Assembly: GCF_029946145.1 (NCBI RefSeq)
Contig: NZ_JAQSDY010000013.1
Location: 124,001-188,000 of the forward strand
Direction: 5' to 3'
Length of the DNA stretch: 64,000 nucleotides
DNA from: Brevundimonas sp.
Lineage (GTDB): Bacteria > Pseudomonadota > Alphaproteobacteria > Caulobacterales > Caulobacteraceae
Shown here piece by piece: positions 8,695 through 16,739 of this stretch; positions within the stretch are counted from its first letter, which is position 1, and each line of letters opens with the position of its first letter. Position numbers and translations under genes: made by a program. The notes under the pieces were generated by a model. The model saw nothing but the letters and a program-made list of their open reading frames with translations. It searched no databases and had not been told where the DNA came from.

Positions 8695-9831
8695 ATGAGT
8701 TTCTCCGCCATCATCGTCGCCGCCGGAACCGGATCACGCGCGGGCGAGGCCAAGCAATGGCGCCGACTGGGCGGACGCCCCGTATTGCGCTGGTCCGCCG
8801 AAGCCTTGCTCTCCGCCGGGGCGTCGGAGCTGGCGGTGGTCATCGCACCCGGCGCCGAGGCCATGGCCGCGGACGCGCTGGCCGGCCTGGAGCGATGGTT
8901 CACAGTCCCCGGCGGCGCGACACGCGCGGCCTCGGTTCAGGCGGGCCTGAACGCCCTGACGGCGGCGCCCGACGCGCGCGTCCTGATCCATGACGCCGCC
9001 CGGCCTCTTCTGGACGCGGCGACGATCGCCCGGGTTCTGGCCGCCCTGGAGCAACACGAGGCCGCCCTGCCCGTCCTGCCGGTCGCGGACAGCCTGCGCC
9101 GCGGCGCAGATGACCTCATGGGCGCGTCGATCGACCGGACCGGTCTCTGGCGCGCCCAGACTCCGCAGGGGTTCCGGCTTGAGGCCATCCGGGACGCCTA
9201 CGCCAGCTGGGCCGGGCAGGCGCCGCCGACCGATGATGTCGAAGTCGCCCGCGCCGCCGGACGGGCCGTCGCGATGGTGGCCGGCGACGCGCGGCTGATG
9301 AAACTGACCTTCCCCGAGGATTTCGCCATGGCCGAAGCGCTCATTCCCCGCCAGATCCGCGTGGGTCAGGGCTTCGACGCCCACCGCTGGGGGCCGGGAA
9401 CATCGGTCTGGCTGTGCGGGGTCGAGATTCCGCACGACCAGACCCTGATCGGCCATTCCGACGCCGACGCGGGCCTGCACGCCCTCACCGACGCCGTTCT
9501 CGGCGCCATGGGCGACGGCGACATCGGCGACCATTTCCCGCCCACCGATCCGCAGTGGAAGGGCGCGGCGTCGGACCTGTTCCTGATCCACGCCGTTGAA
9601 CGGCTGGCCGCGCGCGGCGGCCGCCTCGTGAACGTCGACGTGACCCTGATCTGCGAGCGGCCGAAGGTGAAGCCGCACCGTCAGGCCATGCGCGAACGCC
9701 TCGCCGACATCCTGTCGCTTCCGCTCGACGCCGTCAGCGTCAAGGCCACGACGACCGAGGCCATGGGCTTCACCGGCCGCGGCGAAGGCCTGGCGGCCCA
9801 GGCCCTGGCGACGATCGAACTGCCCGCCTAG
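8695..9831 (+). CDS. ispDF: bifunctional IspD/IspF of the MEP isoprenoid pathway
   Basis: A fusion of 2-C-methyl-D-erythritol 4-phosphate cytidylyltransferase and MECDP synthase, 378 residues. The IspD half (1-~220) has the nucleotide-binding AAGTGSRAG, though with GEAKQW rather than the more common KQ loop, and LIHDAARPLL. The IspF half (from ~RQIRVGQGFDAH) has the metal ligands in GFDAH and IGHSDADAGLHALTDAVLGA, plus GDIGDHFPPTDPQWKGA and the C-terminal ATTTEAMGFTGRGEGLAAQA. Such fusions are typical of alphaproteobacteria. It starts 110 bp from the divergent MAPEG gene and converges with the spermidine-synthase-like gene, overlapping it by 4 bp. Confidence 0.97.
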   Translation: MSFSAIIVAAGTGSRAGEAKQWRRLGGRPVLRWSAEALLSAGASELAVVIAPGAEAMAADALAGLERWFTVPGGATRAASVQAGLNALTAAPDARVLIHDAARPLLDAATIARVLAALEQHEAALPVLPVADSLRRGADDLMGASIDRTGLWRAQTPQGFRLEAIRDAYASWAGQAPPTDDVEVARAAGRAVAMVAGDARLMKLTFPEDFAMAEALIPRQIRVGQGFDAHRWGPGTSVWLCGVEIPHDQTLIGHSDADAGLHALTDAVLGAMGDGDIGDHFPPTDPQWKGAASDLFLIHAVERLAARGGRLVNVDVTLICERPKVKPHRQAMRERLADILSLPLDAVSVKATTTEAMGFTGRGEGLAAQALATIELPA

Positions 9832-12140
9832 AGCGGCCGTTCCGCCGGCGGGAACATGCTCCGCCACAGCGAGCCGAACAGATTGACATAGTTGTCCGTC
9901 CACGGCCGCACAGTCGTCGGCAGCGGCTGTTTCCAGCGGGCGTCGGCGCGGAAATCCGCCAGTCCCTCGGGCGTCGGCGACAGGATCAGGGCCTCGGTCG
10001 AGGCCTCGGCCATCTCGGGCGTCGAATCGCCCTCGTAGTAGATCTGATGCAGGCTGGCCTTGCCCAGCGCCTGCGCGGCCGCGATGGCCGGCAGGGTGAT
10101 GTCGAGGTTTCGGTTGGACAGGTGCAGAAGCACCACCCCGTTGGGCTTAAGCAGTTTCAGATAGCCCTCGATGGCCTCGGCCGTCAGCAGGTGGGTCGGC
10201 ACGGCGTCCGACGAGAAGGCGTCGATGATCAGCAGGTCGTACGACCCCGCCGGCTGCTTCGCCAGCGTCAGCCGCGCATCGCCCAGAACGGTGTCTATCG
10301 GCCCTGAGGCGCAGTTCGAGATATAGGTGAACCACTCCGGATCGCGCGACAGCCGGTCGACCATCGGATCGATCTCGAAGAAGGTCATCGAGTCCTCGGC
10401 GCGCTTGTAGGTCGCCATGGCGCCTGAACCCTGACCGACGACGCCGATCCGGGCCGGACCCCGCGCCTCGACCATGTCCGCAGCCTGGCCGATAGGCGTG
10501 GCGGGAGCGTAGTAGAGGGTCGGCACGCAGTCGAAGCGCGGGTCCCGCGCCTGGGCGCCGTGCAGGGTCGTGCCGTGCATCATCACATGGACGTCGCCCC
10601 CCAGCCGGGGATCGGGCGAATTGGCCACCCGCATCACGCCGAAGAAGCTGCGCCCCGAATAGCTCCAGTCATAGCCTCGCGCGATCCACTGGGACGAAAG
10701 GGTGATCATCAGCAGGATGGCGGTGAAGGCCAGCGCCCGGTCACGCACCAGAAAGGCGCAGATGGCCGCCGGCAGCAGGATGATCATGGCCAGCTGGCCC
10801 ATCTGGAACGGCGAGGTCGCATAGAAGGCGGCTCGCGCCCCGTCATTGCTGTTCAGGTACCATGACAGCAGCCCGGGAATCGCCGCGACCACGGCGGCGG
10901 CTACAAGGATGCCCGTCTGCGTCCCATTGAGCCGACCCTTGCCCCATGGCCGGGCCAGCCCGACCAGCACCAGGACCAGCGGGTACTCCCAGACCATGTT
11001 GAAGATGACCGGCGCGATCAGGGCGGTGAAGGCGCCGCCCACCACGCCGCCCAGCGACATCAGCAGATAGAATTCCGTCAGCCGGTCCGGCGCCGGCCGT
11101 CGCGCCGCCAGCAACTGGTGGCACATCAGGGCCGCGAAGAAGAAGGCGATCAGGTGGATGGCGAAGGCCATGCTCCAGTTGGACGAGCGGAAGGCCACGG
11201 TCAGCACGCAGACCGCTCCGATCGCCGCCTGAACAGGCAGGGTGAGGTTCAGCGGGATCCACGGCCTGTTCTGGAAGGCGATGACGAAGGTCAGCAGGTA
11301 CAGGGCCAGCGGCAGGACCCACAGGAAGGGCGCGGACGCCACATCGGTGGACAGGTGCGAGGTCACCCCCAGCATCAGGCTGGACGGCGCGGCGGCCAGC
11401 AGCACCAGGATGACCTTTTCGCGCAGGGTCATCGGCGGGCTGGCCGCCAGCCGCGCGGGCTCCGTCGTACGGTCCAGCCGGCGGCGCCAGACCACAAGGG
11501 CCAGGGCCACGACCATCAGCATGAAGGCGACATAGCCGCCGCTCCAGCCCCATCGCTGCCCCGACAGGGTCGCCAGCGGCTCGATCAGGATCGGATAGGA
11601 CAGCAGGGCCAGGAAGCTGCCGAGGTTCGAGGCGGCGTACAGGACATAGGGGTTCTTGCCGTCGGCGTGTCCGGCCCGCACCCGGGCGTACCAGGCCTGC
11701 AGCAGCGGAGCCGTGGCCGACAGCACGGCGAACGGCGCGCCGACCGACAGGGCCAGGGTCGCCAGCAGCCACAGGATCGGGGCCGACGGGTCGGGATCGC
11801 CCAGCCAGCCGTTGACCCGCAGCGGCAGGAACAGGGCGGCGGCGAGCAGCAGCGCCAGATGGATCGCCACCTGGGTCTTGATCGACCCGACCTTCTGCAG
11901 GACGTGGGCGTAGGCGTATCCGGCCAGCAGCGCGGTCTGGAAGAAGACCATCGCCGTGTTCCACACCGCCGGCGAGCCGCCCAGCATGGGCAGCACCAGC
12001 TTGGTCACCATCGGCTGGACCACGAACACCAGCGAGGCCGAGGTGAAGATGGCCAGGGCGAACAGGAGTGGCGTCAGCCGATCGGCGGGCTTGTCCGGCG
12101 CGCCCGCGTCCATGGCCGTGTCCCCGGTGGTGTCGCTCAT
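9828..12140 (-). CDS. membrane-fused spermidine/spermine synthase-like protein
   Basis: A 770-residue protein. The N-terminal two-thirds holds many hydrophobic helices, beginning LTPLLFALAIFTSASLVFVVQPMV. The C-terminal third has a spermidine-synthase/SAM-binding-like fold with GVVGQGSGAMATY, FFEIDP, VLGDARLTL and LLIIDAFSSDAVPTHLLT. Such fusions are common in bacteria; whether they make polyamines is mostly unproven, and the canonical decarboxylated-SAM gatekeeper residues cannot be confirmed by eye. ATG 12140 (MSDTTGDT) was chosen over an upstream extension at 12314 that is arginine-rich and overlaps pncC. No polyamine gene is adjacent. Confidence 0.8.
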   Translation of the reverse strand: MSDTTGDTAMDAGAPDKPADRLTPLLFALAIFTSASLVFVVQPMVTKLVLPMLGGSPAVWNTAMVFFQTALLAGYAYAHVLQKVGSIKTQVAIHLALLLAAALFLPLRVNGWLGDPDPSAPILWLLATLALSVGAPFAVLSATAPLLQAWYARVRAGHADGKNPYVLYAASNLGSFLALLSYPILIEPLATLSGQRWGWSGGYVAFMLMVVALALVVWRRRLDRTTEPARLAASPPMTLREKVILVLLAAAPSSLMLGVTSHLSTDVASAPFLWVLPLALYLLTFVIAFQNRPWIPLNLTLPVQAAIGAVCVLTVAFRSSNWSMAFAIHLIAFFFAALMCHQLLAARRPAPDRLTEFYLLMSLGGVVGGAFTALIAPVIFNMVWEYPLVLVLVGLARPWGKGRLNGTQTGILVAAAVVAAIPGLLSWYLNSNDGARAAFYATSPFQMGQLAMIILLPAAICAFLVRDRALAFTAILLMITLSSQWIARGYDWSYSGRSFFGVMRVANSPDPRLGGDVHVMMHGTTLHGAQARDPRFDCVPTLYYAPATPIGQAADMVEARGPARIGVVGQGSGAMATYKRAEDSMTFFEIDPMVDRLSRDPEWFTYISNCASGPIDTVLGDARLTLAKQPAGSYDLLIIDAFSSDAVPTHLLTAEAIEGYLKLLKPNGVVLLHLSNRNLDITLPAIAAAQALGKASLHQIYYEGDSTPEMAEASTEALILSPTPEGLADFRADARWKQPLPTTVRPWTDNYVNLFGSLWRSMFPPAERPL

Positions 12141-12222
12141 GCCCGCCCCGTATGCTGGCGCCGTTACCGGGCGCTTGGCCCACCCTGGACCGACTCGCCG
12201 CCCCTTCGGAAGGCCCCGCCCG

Positions 12223-12714
12223 ATGTTCCCCGACGATATTGACGTACTGGCCCGGCGGGTCGTCGAAACGGCCGTCGCGCGCGGTCTGATGATCGCCACG
12301 GCCGAGAGCTGCACCGGCGGTCTGGTCGCGGGCGCCCTGACGGCGGTCCCGGGCTCGTCGGCGGCGCTCGACCGGGGCTTCGTGACCTACAGCAACACGG
12401 CCAAGTGCGAGATGCTGGGCGTAGCCGCCGACCTGATCGAGGCCCACGGGGCCGTCTCGGAACCGGTCGCCCGCGCCATGGCCGAGGGCGGCGTCAACCG
12501 CTCCGCCGCCACCGTCTCGGTCGCCGTCACCGGGGTAGCGGGTCCGGGAGGCGGGTCCGACGAAAAGCCGATTGGTCTCGTCCATTTCGCGGCCTTCGGA
12601 CCTTCGGGCCTGATCCACGCCGAGCACCGCTTCGGCGACCTGGGCCGCGAGGGTATCCGTCTGGAAAGCGTGCGCGTGGCCCTGCGCCTGTTGCTGGACC
12701 GGATCGGCGGATGA
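12223..12714 (+). CDS. pncC: nicotinamide-nucleotide amidohydrolase, CinA C-terminal family
   Basis: A single-domain CinA-C protein, 163 residues, predicted to deamidate nicotinamide mononucleotide back to nicotinate mononucleotide in NAD recycling. The conserved stretches TAESCTGGLVAGALTAVPGSS, YSNTAKCEMLGV, GAVSEPVARAMAEG and AVTGVAGPGGGSDEKPIGLV are all present. The N-terminal molybdopterin-binding-like domain of long CinA is absent, as in the stand-alone E. coli PncC type. ATG 12223 follows a purine-rich stretch (CGGAAGG); longer frames upstream lie antisense in the neighbouring gene. Its TGA overlaps the TusA-like gene by 4 bp, implying translational coupling. Confidence 0.92.
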   Translation: MFPDDIDVLARRVVETAVARGLMIATAESCTGGLVAGALTAVPGSSAALDRGFVTYSNTAKCEMLGVAADLIEAHGAVSEPVARAMAEGGVNRSAATVSVAVTGVAGPGGGSDEKPIGLVHFAAFGPSGLIHAEHRFGDLGREGIRLESVRVALRLLLDRIGG

Positions 12715-12941
12715 TCGTCGACGCCCGCGGCCACCGCTGCCCGACCCCCAGCCTGAAACTTCAGAAGGCGATGCGCGAGGCTCCTGCCGGCGCGCGGCTG
12801 ACGCTGCTGGCCACAGACCCCATGGCCCGCATCGACGTGCCGCACCTGATGACCGGTCTGGGCGGCCGGGTCGTCTCGGTCGATGAGGCGGACGGGATTC
12901 TGACTATCGTGGTCGAGACGCCCGACGCTCGGAAAGGCTGA
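12711..12941 (+). CDS. TusA/SirA-like sulfur-carrier protein
   Basis: A 76-residue protein with the TusA fold signature: DARGHRCPTPSLKLQKAM holds the CPxP motif whose cysteine carries persulfide sulfur. The rest (TLLATDPMARIDVPHLMTGL, a loop, then ILTIVVETPD) follows the family pattern. The partner and pathway (2-thiouridine synthesis or molybdenum cofactor sulfuration) cannot be told from context. It is translationally coupled to pncC through an ATGA overlap. Its last 38 bp overlap the convergent YihY gene. Confidence 0.9.
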   Translation: MIVDARGHRCPTPSLKLQKAMREAPAGARLTLLATDPMARIDVPHLMTGLGGRVVSVDEADGILTIVVETPDARKG

Positions 12942-13887
12942 CCACCGTCTCCGAGGCGGGCGCGTCCGGTTCGATCTCGGGCGCGCCGATCGACCGCGCC
13001 GCGATCTCCATCTCCGTCGCGAACGCCCCGCCGTAGAAGAAGGCGTTGACGTTCCAGGACAGCCAGATCAGCAGCACCACCACCGCGCCGACCGAGCCAT
13101 AGGTCGCCCCCAGGGGCGCGATCTGCTCGACATAGATGGCGCACAGCCACGACGAGACCGTCGACATCACCGTCGCCACCAGCCCCCCGGCGATCGACGG
13201 CGCCCAGGCCACCGGCGTCCGGTGGGACATCGCATAGCGGTAGAGCATGGTCAGGCCGATCGCGAGACCCAGGGCTGGCCACAGCCCGTCCAGCGGAATG
13301 CCTCCAGGCGGCCCCTCGGCGCCCGGGCCGGCGTGCTCCAGAAGCCGCGAGGTCACGACCGCGCCCGACACCACGGTGAACAGCAGGAAGGCCGCCAGGG
13401 CGACGAAGAAGGCCAGCAGGTTGAACTTGAAGAAGCCGTGCGGCTCCGTCTCGTCGTGGATCAGGTTCAGCCCCGCCAGCAGGGCCTTGAAGCCGCGATG
13501 CGCGGCGTACCCGCCGATGACGACGGCGAAGAAGCTCTGCGCCGACACCGTCCGCGCCGATGCATTGGCCAGTCGCTCGATCTCGGCGCGGAAGATGGCC
13601 CGCGCCGCCGTCGGCATGACATCGGCCAGGGCCGCCGCCTGCTCGCTGACCTGGGCGATCGACAGCACCGCCTTGTAGAAGCCGATCAGGATGGCGATGG
13701 CCGGGAACACCGCCAGCAGGGCGAAGAACGACACCCCGCCCGTGTACAGCATCACGTCGCGGCCCCAGCTGCGCGAGAACGCCTTGACCGCCAGCCGGCC
13801 CCACAGCATGGGCGTGGCCCAGCGCGCGGCGACTTCAATATCCGATTTGGCCTGCAAGCCGGTCCCCACAACCGTTGAAGCGCGCAC
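12904..13887 (-). CDS. YihY/virulence factor BrkB family inner-membrane protein
   Basis: A 327-residue polytopic protein starting from GTG at 13887. Family features: the N-terminal WGRDVMLYTGGVSFFALLAVFPAI, the central TVSAQSFFAVVIGGYAAHRGFKALLAGLN, and the C-terminal ATYGSVGAVVVLLIWLSWNVNAFFYGGAF with the conserved glycine-rich helix. About six transmembrane helices are expected. The name BrkB comes from an old serum-resistance report; the biochemical role is unknown, and it is not RNase BN despite old annotations. The 3' end overlaps the tusA-like gene by 38 bp in antisense. Confidence 0.9.
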   Translation of the reverse strand: MRASTVVGTGLQAKSDIEVAARWATPMLWGRLAVKAFSRSWGRDVMLYTGGVSFFALLAVFPAIAILIGFYKAVLSIAQVSEQAAALADVMPTAARAIFRAEIERLANASARTVSAQSFFAVVIGGYAAHRGFKALLAGLNLIHDETEPHGFFKFNLLAFFVALAAFLLFTVVSGAVVTSRLLEHAGPGAEGPPGGIPLDGLWPALGLAIGLTMLYRYAMSHRTPVAWAPSIAGGLVATVMSTVSSWLCAIYVEQIAPLGATYGSVGAVVVLLIWLSWNVNAFFYGGAFATEMEIAARSIGAPEIEPDAPASETVVSLSERRASRPR

Positions 13888-14037
13888 TTCTACCCCAATT
13901 CGGTCCCGGGGAAAGCGCTGCTGGGGATAGCCGCCCCCGACCCCTTGCGTGACCCGTTGCTTACAGCCGCCGACCGTCGCTATGGTCCGCCGCCATGAAG
14001 CAGCGCCCGGGGCTGGGCGCGGCTGGAGATTCCGATC

Positions 14038-15351
14038 TTGGGTTCCGATCCGCGCATTCTGGTCGTCGCCCCTGACGACGACCTGATCGGTCCGCTGTGT
14101 CAGGGGCTGGACGCCCTCGGCTGGCGCACCGTCACCGCCCGCTCACTGGCGGGCGCCATCCAGACCCTGATCGACTGGCCGCTGGAAGCCGTGATCCTCG
14201 ACGCCCGCCTGCCCGACGCGGTCCACGGCGTCGACGCCCTGCGCCAGACCGTCTCGCCCCGTCGCCTGCCCGTTCTCGCCATCGGCGCCGACGCCGCCGG
14301 CTGGGAGCCCGGTTCGGCCGACATCGTCATGTCCAGCCCGCCGCACGCCGCCCAGGCCGCGCTGCGTCTGGAAAACCTGATCCGGTCCGCCATCGCCGAA
14401 GAGGAGGTCAGCCTGCGCGAGGCCACCTTCGCGGCGCGCGGGCAGCCCCTGCCCCTGGCCGACCCGGACGCCACGCCGTTGCGCGTCCTGGCGGCGGGCA
14501 AGCCGGACCGGCACTTCCTCGCCCTGTCCAACGCCCTGACCGACCGGGGCTGCGAGGTCGTGGCCGCGCCGACGCCCTACACTGCCTTCGACTACCTGCA
14601 CGAAAAGCCCTTTGACGCCGCCGTGCTCTGGGGGGCCGAGGATCACACCCCGGCCCTGTCGATCGCCTCGGGCATGAAGCGGAACACGCGGCTCTATCAC
14701 ATCCCCGCCGTGCTCTATCTGCGCGGCTCGGGCGAGATCAACCTGGCCGAGCTCTACAACCGGGGCTTCGCCGACGTCGCCGCCGCCGACACGCCGGAAG
14801 ACGAGACGGCCGAGCGGGTCACCGCCCTGGCCCGCGCGCACCGCCGCCACGTCGCCATCCGCAAGGCGCTGGAAAGCGCGCGCGGCTCGGGCCTGACCGA
14901 TCCCGCCACCGGCCTGTTCACGCCTCAGCTGTTCGCCAGCCATCTGGCGCGCGTGGCCGAGGGCGCCCGCCTGCGCCGGCGCCCGCTCTCGGTCGCCGTG
15001 CTGCGTGTCTCGGAAACCGAGGCGGTGGTCGAGGCCCGCAAGGGCGGCTGGCTGGACCGCGCCCTGCCCCAGATCGGCGCCATGGTCTCGCGCCTGATCC
15101 GCACCGAAGACACGGCGGCGCGGCTGTCGCCCGACGTCTTTGCCCTCGCCCTGCCCGCCACCCACGGTCCATCGGGCCGGATCGCCGCCGACCGGATCGC
15201 CGCCGTCATCGGCTGCACGGCGTTCGACGCCGGCCCCGACCGCTCGCCCTTCGTGGTCGAGTTCGAGGTCGGCGTGGCCGAAATCACGCCGGGCGAATCC
15301 CCCGCCGCCGTGCTGGAACGCGCCTCGAAGGATGTCCGGTCCCAGGCCTGA
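14038..15351 (+). CDS. popA: PopA-like two-receiver/degenerate GGDEF c-di-GMP effector
   Basis: A 437-residue protein with receiver-receiver-GGDEF layout. Receiver 1 (ILVVAPDDDLIGPL, AVILDARLPD) keeps plausible acidic and phospho-acceptor residues. Receiver 2 (~152-270) reads AAVLWGAED where the phospho-Asp should be and looks degenerate. In the GGDEF domain the active site is SPDVF (residues 364-368) instead of GG(D/E)EF, so cyclase activity is not expected, while the inhibitory-site RxxD motif (R355-T-E-D358) is intact. This is the pattern of Caulobacter PopA, which binds c-di-GMP and helps deliver CtrA to ClpXP during the cell cycle. Start is TTG with GGAG about 9 nt upstream; an ATG at 13995 is out of frame. 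Confidence 0.85.
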   Translation: MGSDPRILVVAPDDDLIGPLCQGLDALGWRTVTARSLAGAIQTLIDWPLEAVILDARLPDAVHGVDALRQTVSPRRLPVLAIGADAAGWEPGSADIVMSSPPHAAQAALRLENLIRSAIAEEEVSLREATFAARGQPLPLADPDATPLRVLAAGKPDRHFLALSNALTDRGCEVVAAPTPYTAFDYLHEKPFDAAVLWGAEDHTPALSIASGMKRNTRLYHIPAVLYLRGSGEINLAELYNRGFADVAAADTPEDETAERVTALARAHRRHVAIRKALESARGSGLTDPATGLFTPQLFASHLARVAEGARLRRRPLSVAVLRVSETEAVVEARKGGWLDRALPQIGAMVSRLIRTEDTAARLSPDVFALALPATHGPSGRIAADRIAAVIGCTAFDAGPDRSPFVVEFEVGVAEITPGESPAAVLERASKDVRSQA

Positions 15352-15360
15352 CGTTCATTT

Positions 15361-15376
15361 GACAATCTATTTTGTC
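15361..15376. promoter_or_regulatory. candidate operator upstream of HTH/SRPBCC pair
   Basis: GACAA and TTGTC arms flank a 6-bp AT-rich centre in the short gap after popA. The left arm overlaps a TTGACA-like hexamer at 15359-15364. The position, just ahead of the HTH gene, suits autoregulation, but only one site is seen and no -10 is clear. Confidence 0.3.
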
Positions 15377-15393
15377 TAATGCAGGTTTGCGCC

Positions 15394-15990
15394 ATGACGG
15401 CGCGTCCCTCAGCCCTGCTCGACGATCTGGACATTGCCCTTCTGGCGCTGGCGCCCCTCCGTCGGCGCATTCTCGCCGCCCTGACCGAGCCCGCCTCCGC
15501 CGCGGGCCTGTCGGAAATGCTCGGCCTGCCGCGCCAGAACATCGGCCACCATCTGCGCGCGCTCGAGGGCGCGGGCCTGATCCAGCTGGCTGAAGAACGC
15601 CGCAGGCGCGGCTTCACCGAACGCCTGTTCGTCGCCGCGCAGAACTACGTCTTCGACCCGGCCATGATGCAGGCCCCGCCCGACCCCGACGCAGTCGACG
15701 CCCAGGACCGCCACGCCGCCGACCACCTGATCTCGACCGCCTCGACCATCGTCCGTGACGTCGCCCGCATGCGCCAGGACGCGGCCGCCGAAGGGTCGCG
15801 CCTGCTCACCCTGACGGTCGAGGCCGACGTGACCTTCGCTACCCCCGCCGATTTCGACGCCTTCACCGAAGAGGTCAGCGCCGCCGTCGCGGCTCTGGCC
15901 CGCAAATATTCAGCCCCCTCGGGCCGCCGCTACCGCCTCACGGCCGCCGCCCATCCGGCGACGCCCAAGCCCGCTCCAGCCAGGAACTGA
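15394..15990 (+). CDS. winged-helix ArsR-like transcriptional regulator
   Basis: A 198-residue regulator. The N-terminal winged helix is evident (LAPLRRRILAALTEPASAAG, then LGLPRQNIGHHLRALEGAGL as recognition helix and wing). The C-terminal half (AADHLISTASTIVRDVARMRQD onward) has no recognised ligand motif. ATG 15394 has AGG 8 nt upstream; an in-frame ATG at 15379 has no ribosome site. It ends 2 bp before the SRPBCC gene. A helix-turn-helix gene paired with an AHSA1-type SRPBCC gene is a common bacterial arrangement in which the regulator controls the pair; that role is inferred. Confidence 0.85.
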   Translation: MTARPSALLDDLDIALLALAPLRRRILAALTEPASAAGLSEMLGLPRQNIGHHLRALEGAGLIQLAEERRRRGFTERLFVAAQNYVFDPAMMQAPPDPDAVDAQDRHAADHLISTASTIVRDVARMRQDAAAEGSRLLTLTVEADVTFATPADFDAFTEEVSAAVAALARKYSAPSGRRYRLTAAAHPATPKPAPARN

Positions 15991-15992
15991 CC

Positions 15993-16739
15993 ATGACCGA
16001 AGCCGCGAAGCCGATGGAAGATCACGTCCTCGTCGAGGTGACCGTGCCCGCCCCCGCCGATGAAGTCTGGGCTGCCCTGCGCGATCCGCAAAAGATCAAA
16101 CAGTGGTTCGGCTGGGATGCCGACAGCCTGAAGGACGAGATCGACTTCATCTTCGTCACCCACGCCGAGGCCGACGAGGCGCGCCGGGTCGTGACCTTTG
16201 TCGGCGTCAATGACCGGTATGAGGTCGAGGCTGCGGGCGAGACGACCACCCTCGTCCGGGTGGTCCGCTCCGCTCCCGCCGGCGACTGGTCGGATGTGTT
16301 CGACGGCATGGTCGAGGGCTGGATCTCCTTCACCCACCAGCTTGCTTTCGCCTTCGCCCGCCATCCCGGCCAGACGCGCCGCACGATCTTCTTCTCGGGC
16401 CCGCCGCGCGCGGACCGGCTGGGCCGGTCGGTGCTGGGTCTCGACGCCGCCCCGGCGCCTGGCGAGCCATACGCGATGCCGCTGGGCCCCGATGCGGACG
16501 CCTCGGGCCAGGTCTGGTTCACGGCCCGCCACCAGATCGGCGTCACGGTCGACGCCTGGGGCGACGGCCTGCTGGTCGTGCTGGACAGCCCGCCCAGGGA
16601 AGAGAAGCGCCCGCGCGGCTCGACCATGCTGACCCTGACCACCTACGGCCTGTCCGACACGGCCTTCGCCGATCTGGAGGGTCGCTGGAAGGCCTGGTGG
16701 GAGGCGCGCTTCGAGAACGCCGATCCGCACACTGGCTAG
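15993..16739 (+). CDS. SRPBCC (AHSA1-like) domain protein
   Basis: A 248-residue protein with an N-terminal START-like/SRPBCC fold: EVTVPAPADEVWAALRDPQKIKQWFGWD opens the family pattern, and GWISFTHQLAFAF resembles the C-terminal helix. The second half (TYGLSDTAFADLEGRWKAWWEARF) extends beyond a single AHSA1 domain and may be a second, weaker copy of the fold. Predicted to bind a hydrophobic ligand or act on the partner regulator's signal; no enzyme activity can be named. It is co-directional with the HTH gene and converges with mfd, overlapping it by 4 bp. Confidence 0.8.
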   Translation: MTEAAKPMEDHVLVEVTVPAPADEVWAALRDPQKIKQWFGWDADSLKDEIDFIFVTHAEADEARRVVTFVGVNDRYEVEAAGETTTLVRVVRSAPAGDWSDVFDGMVEGWISFTHQLAFAFARHPGQTRRTIFFSGPPRADRLGRSVLGLDAAPAPGEPYAMPLGPDADASGQVWFTARHQIGVTVDAWGDGLLVVLDSPPREEKRPRGSTMLTLTTYGLSDTAFADLEGRWKAWWEARFENADPHTG

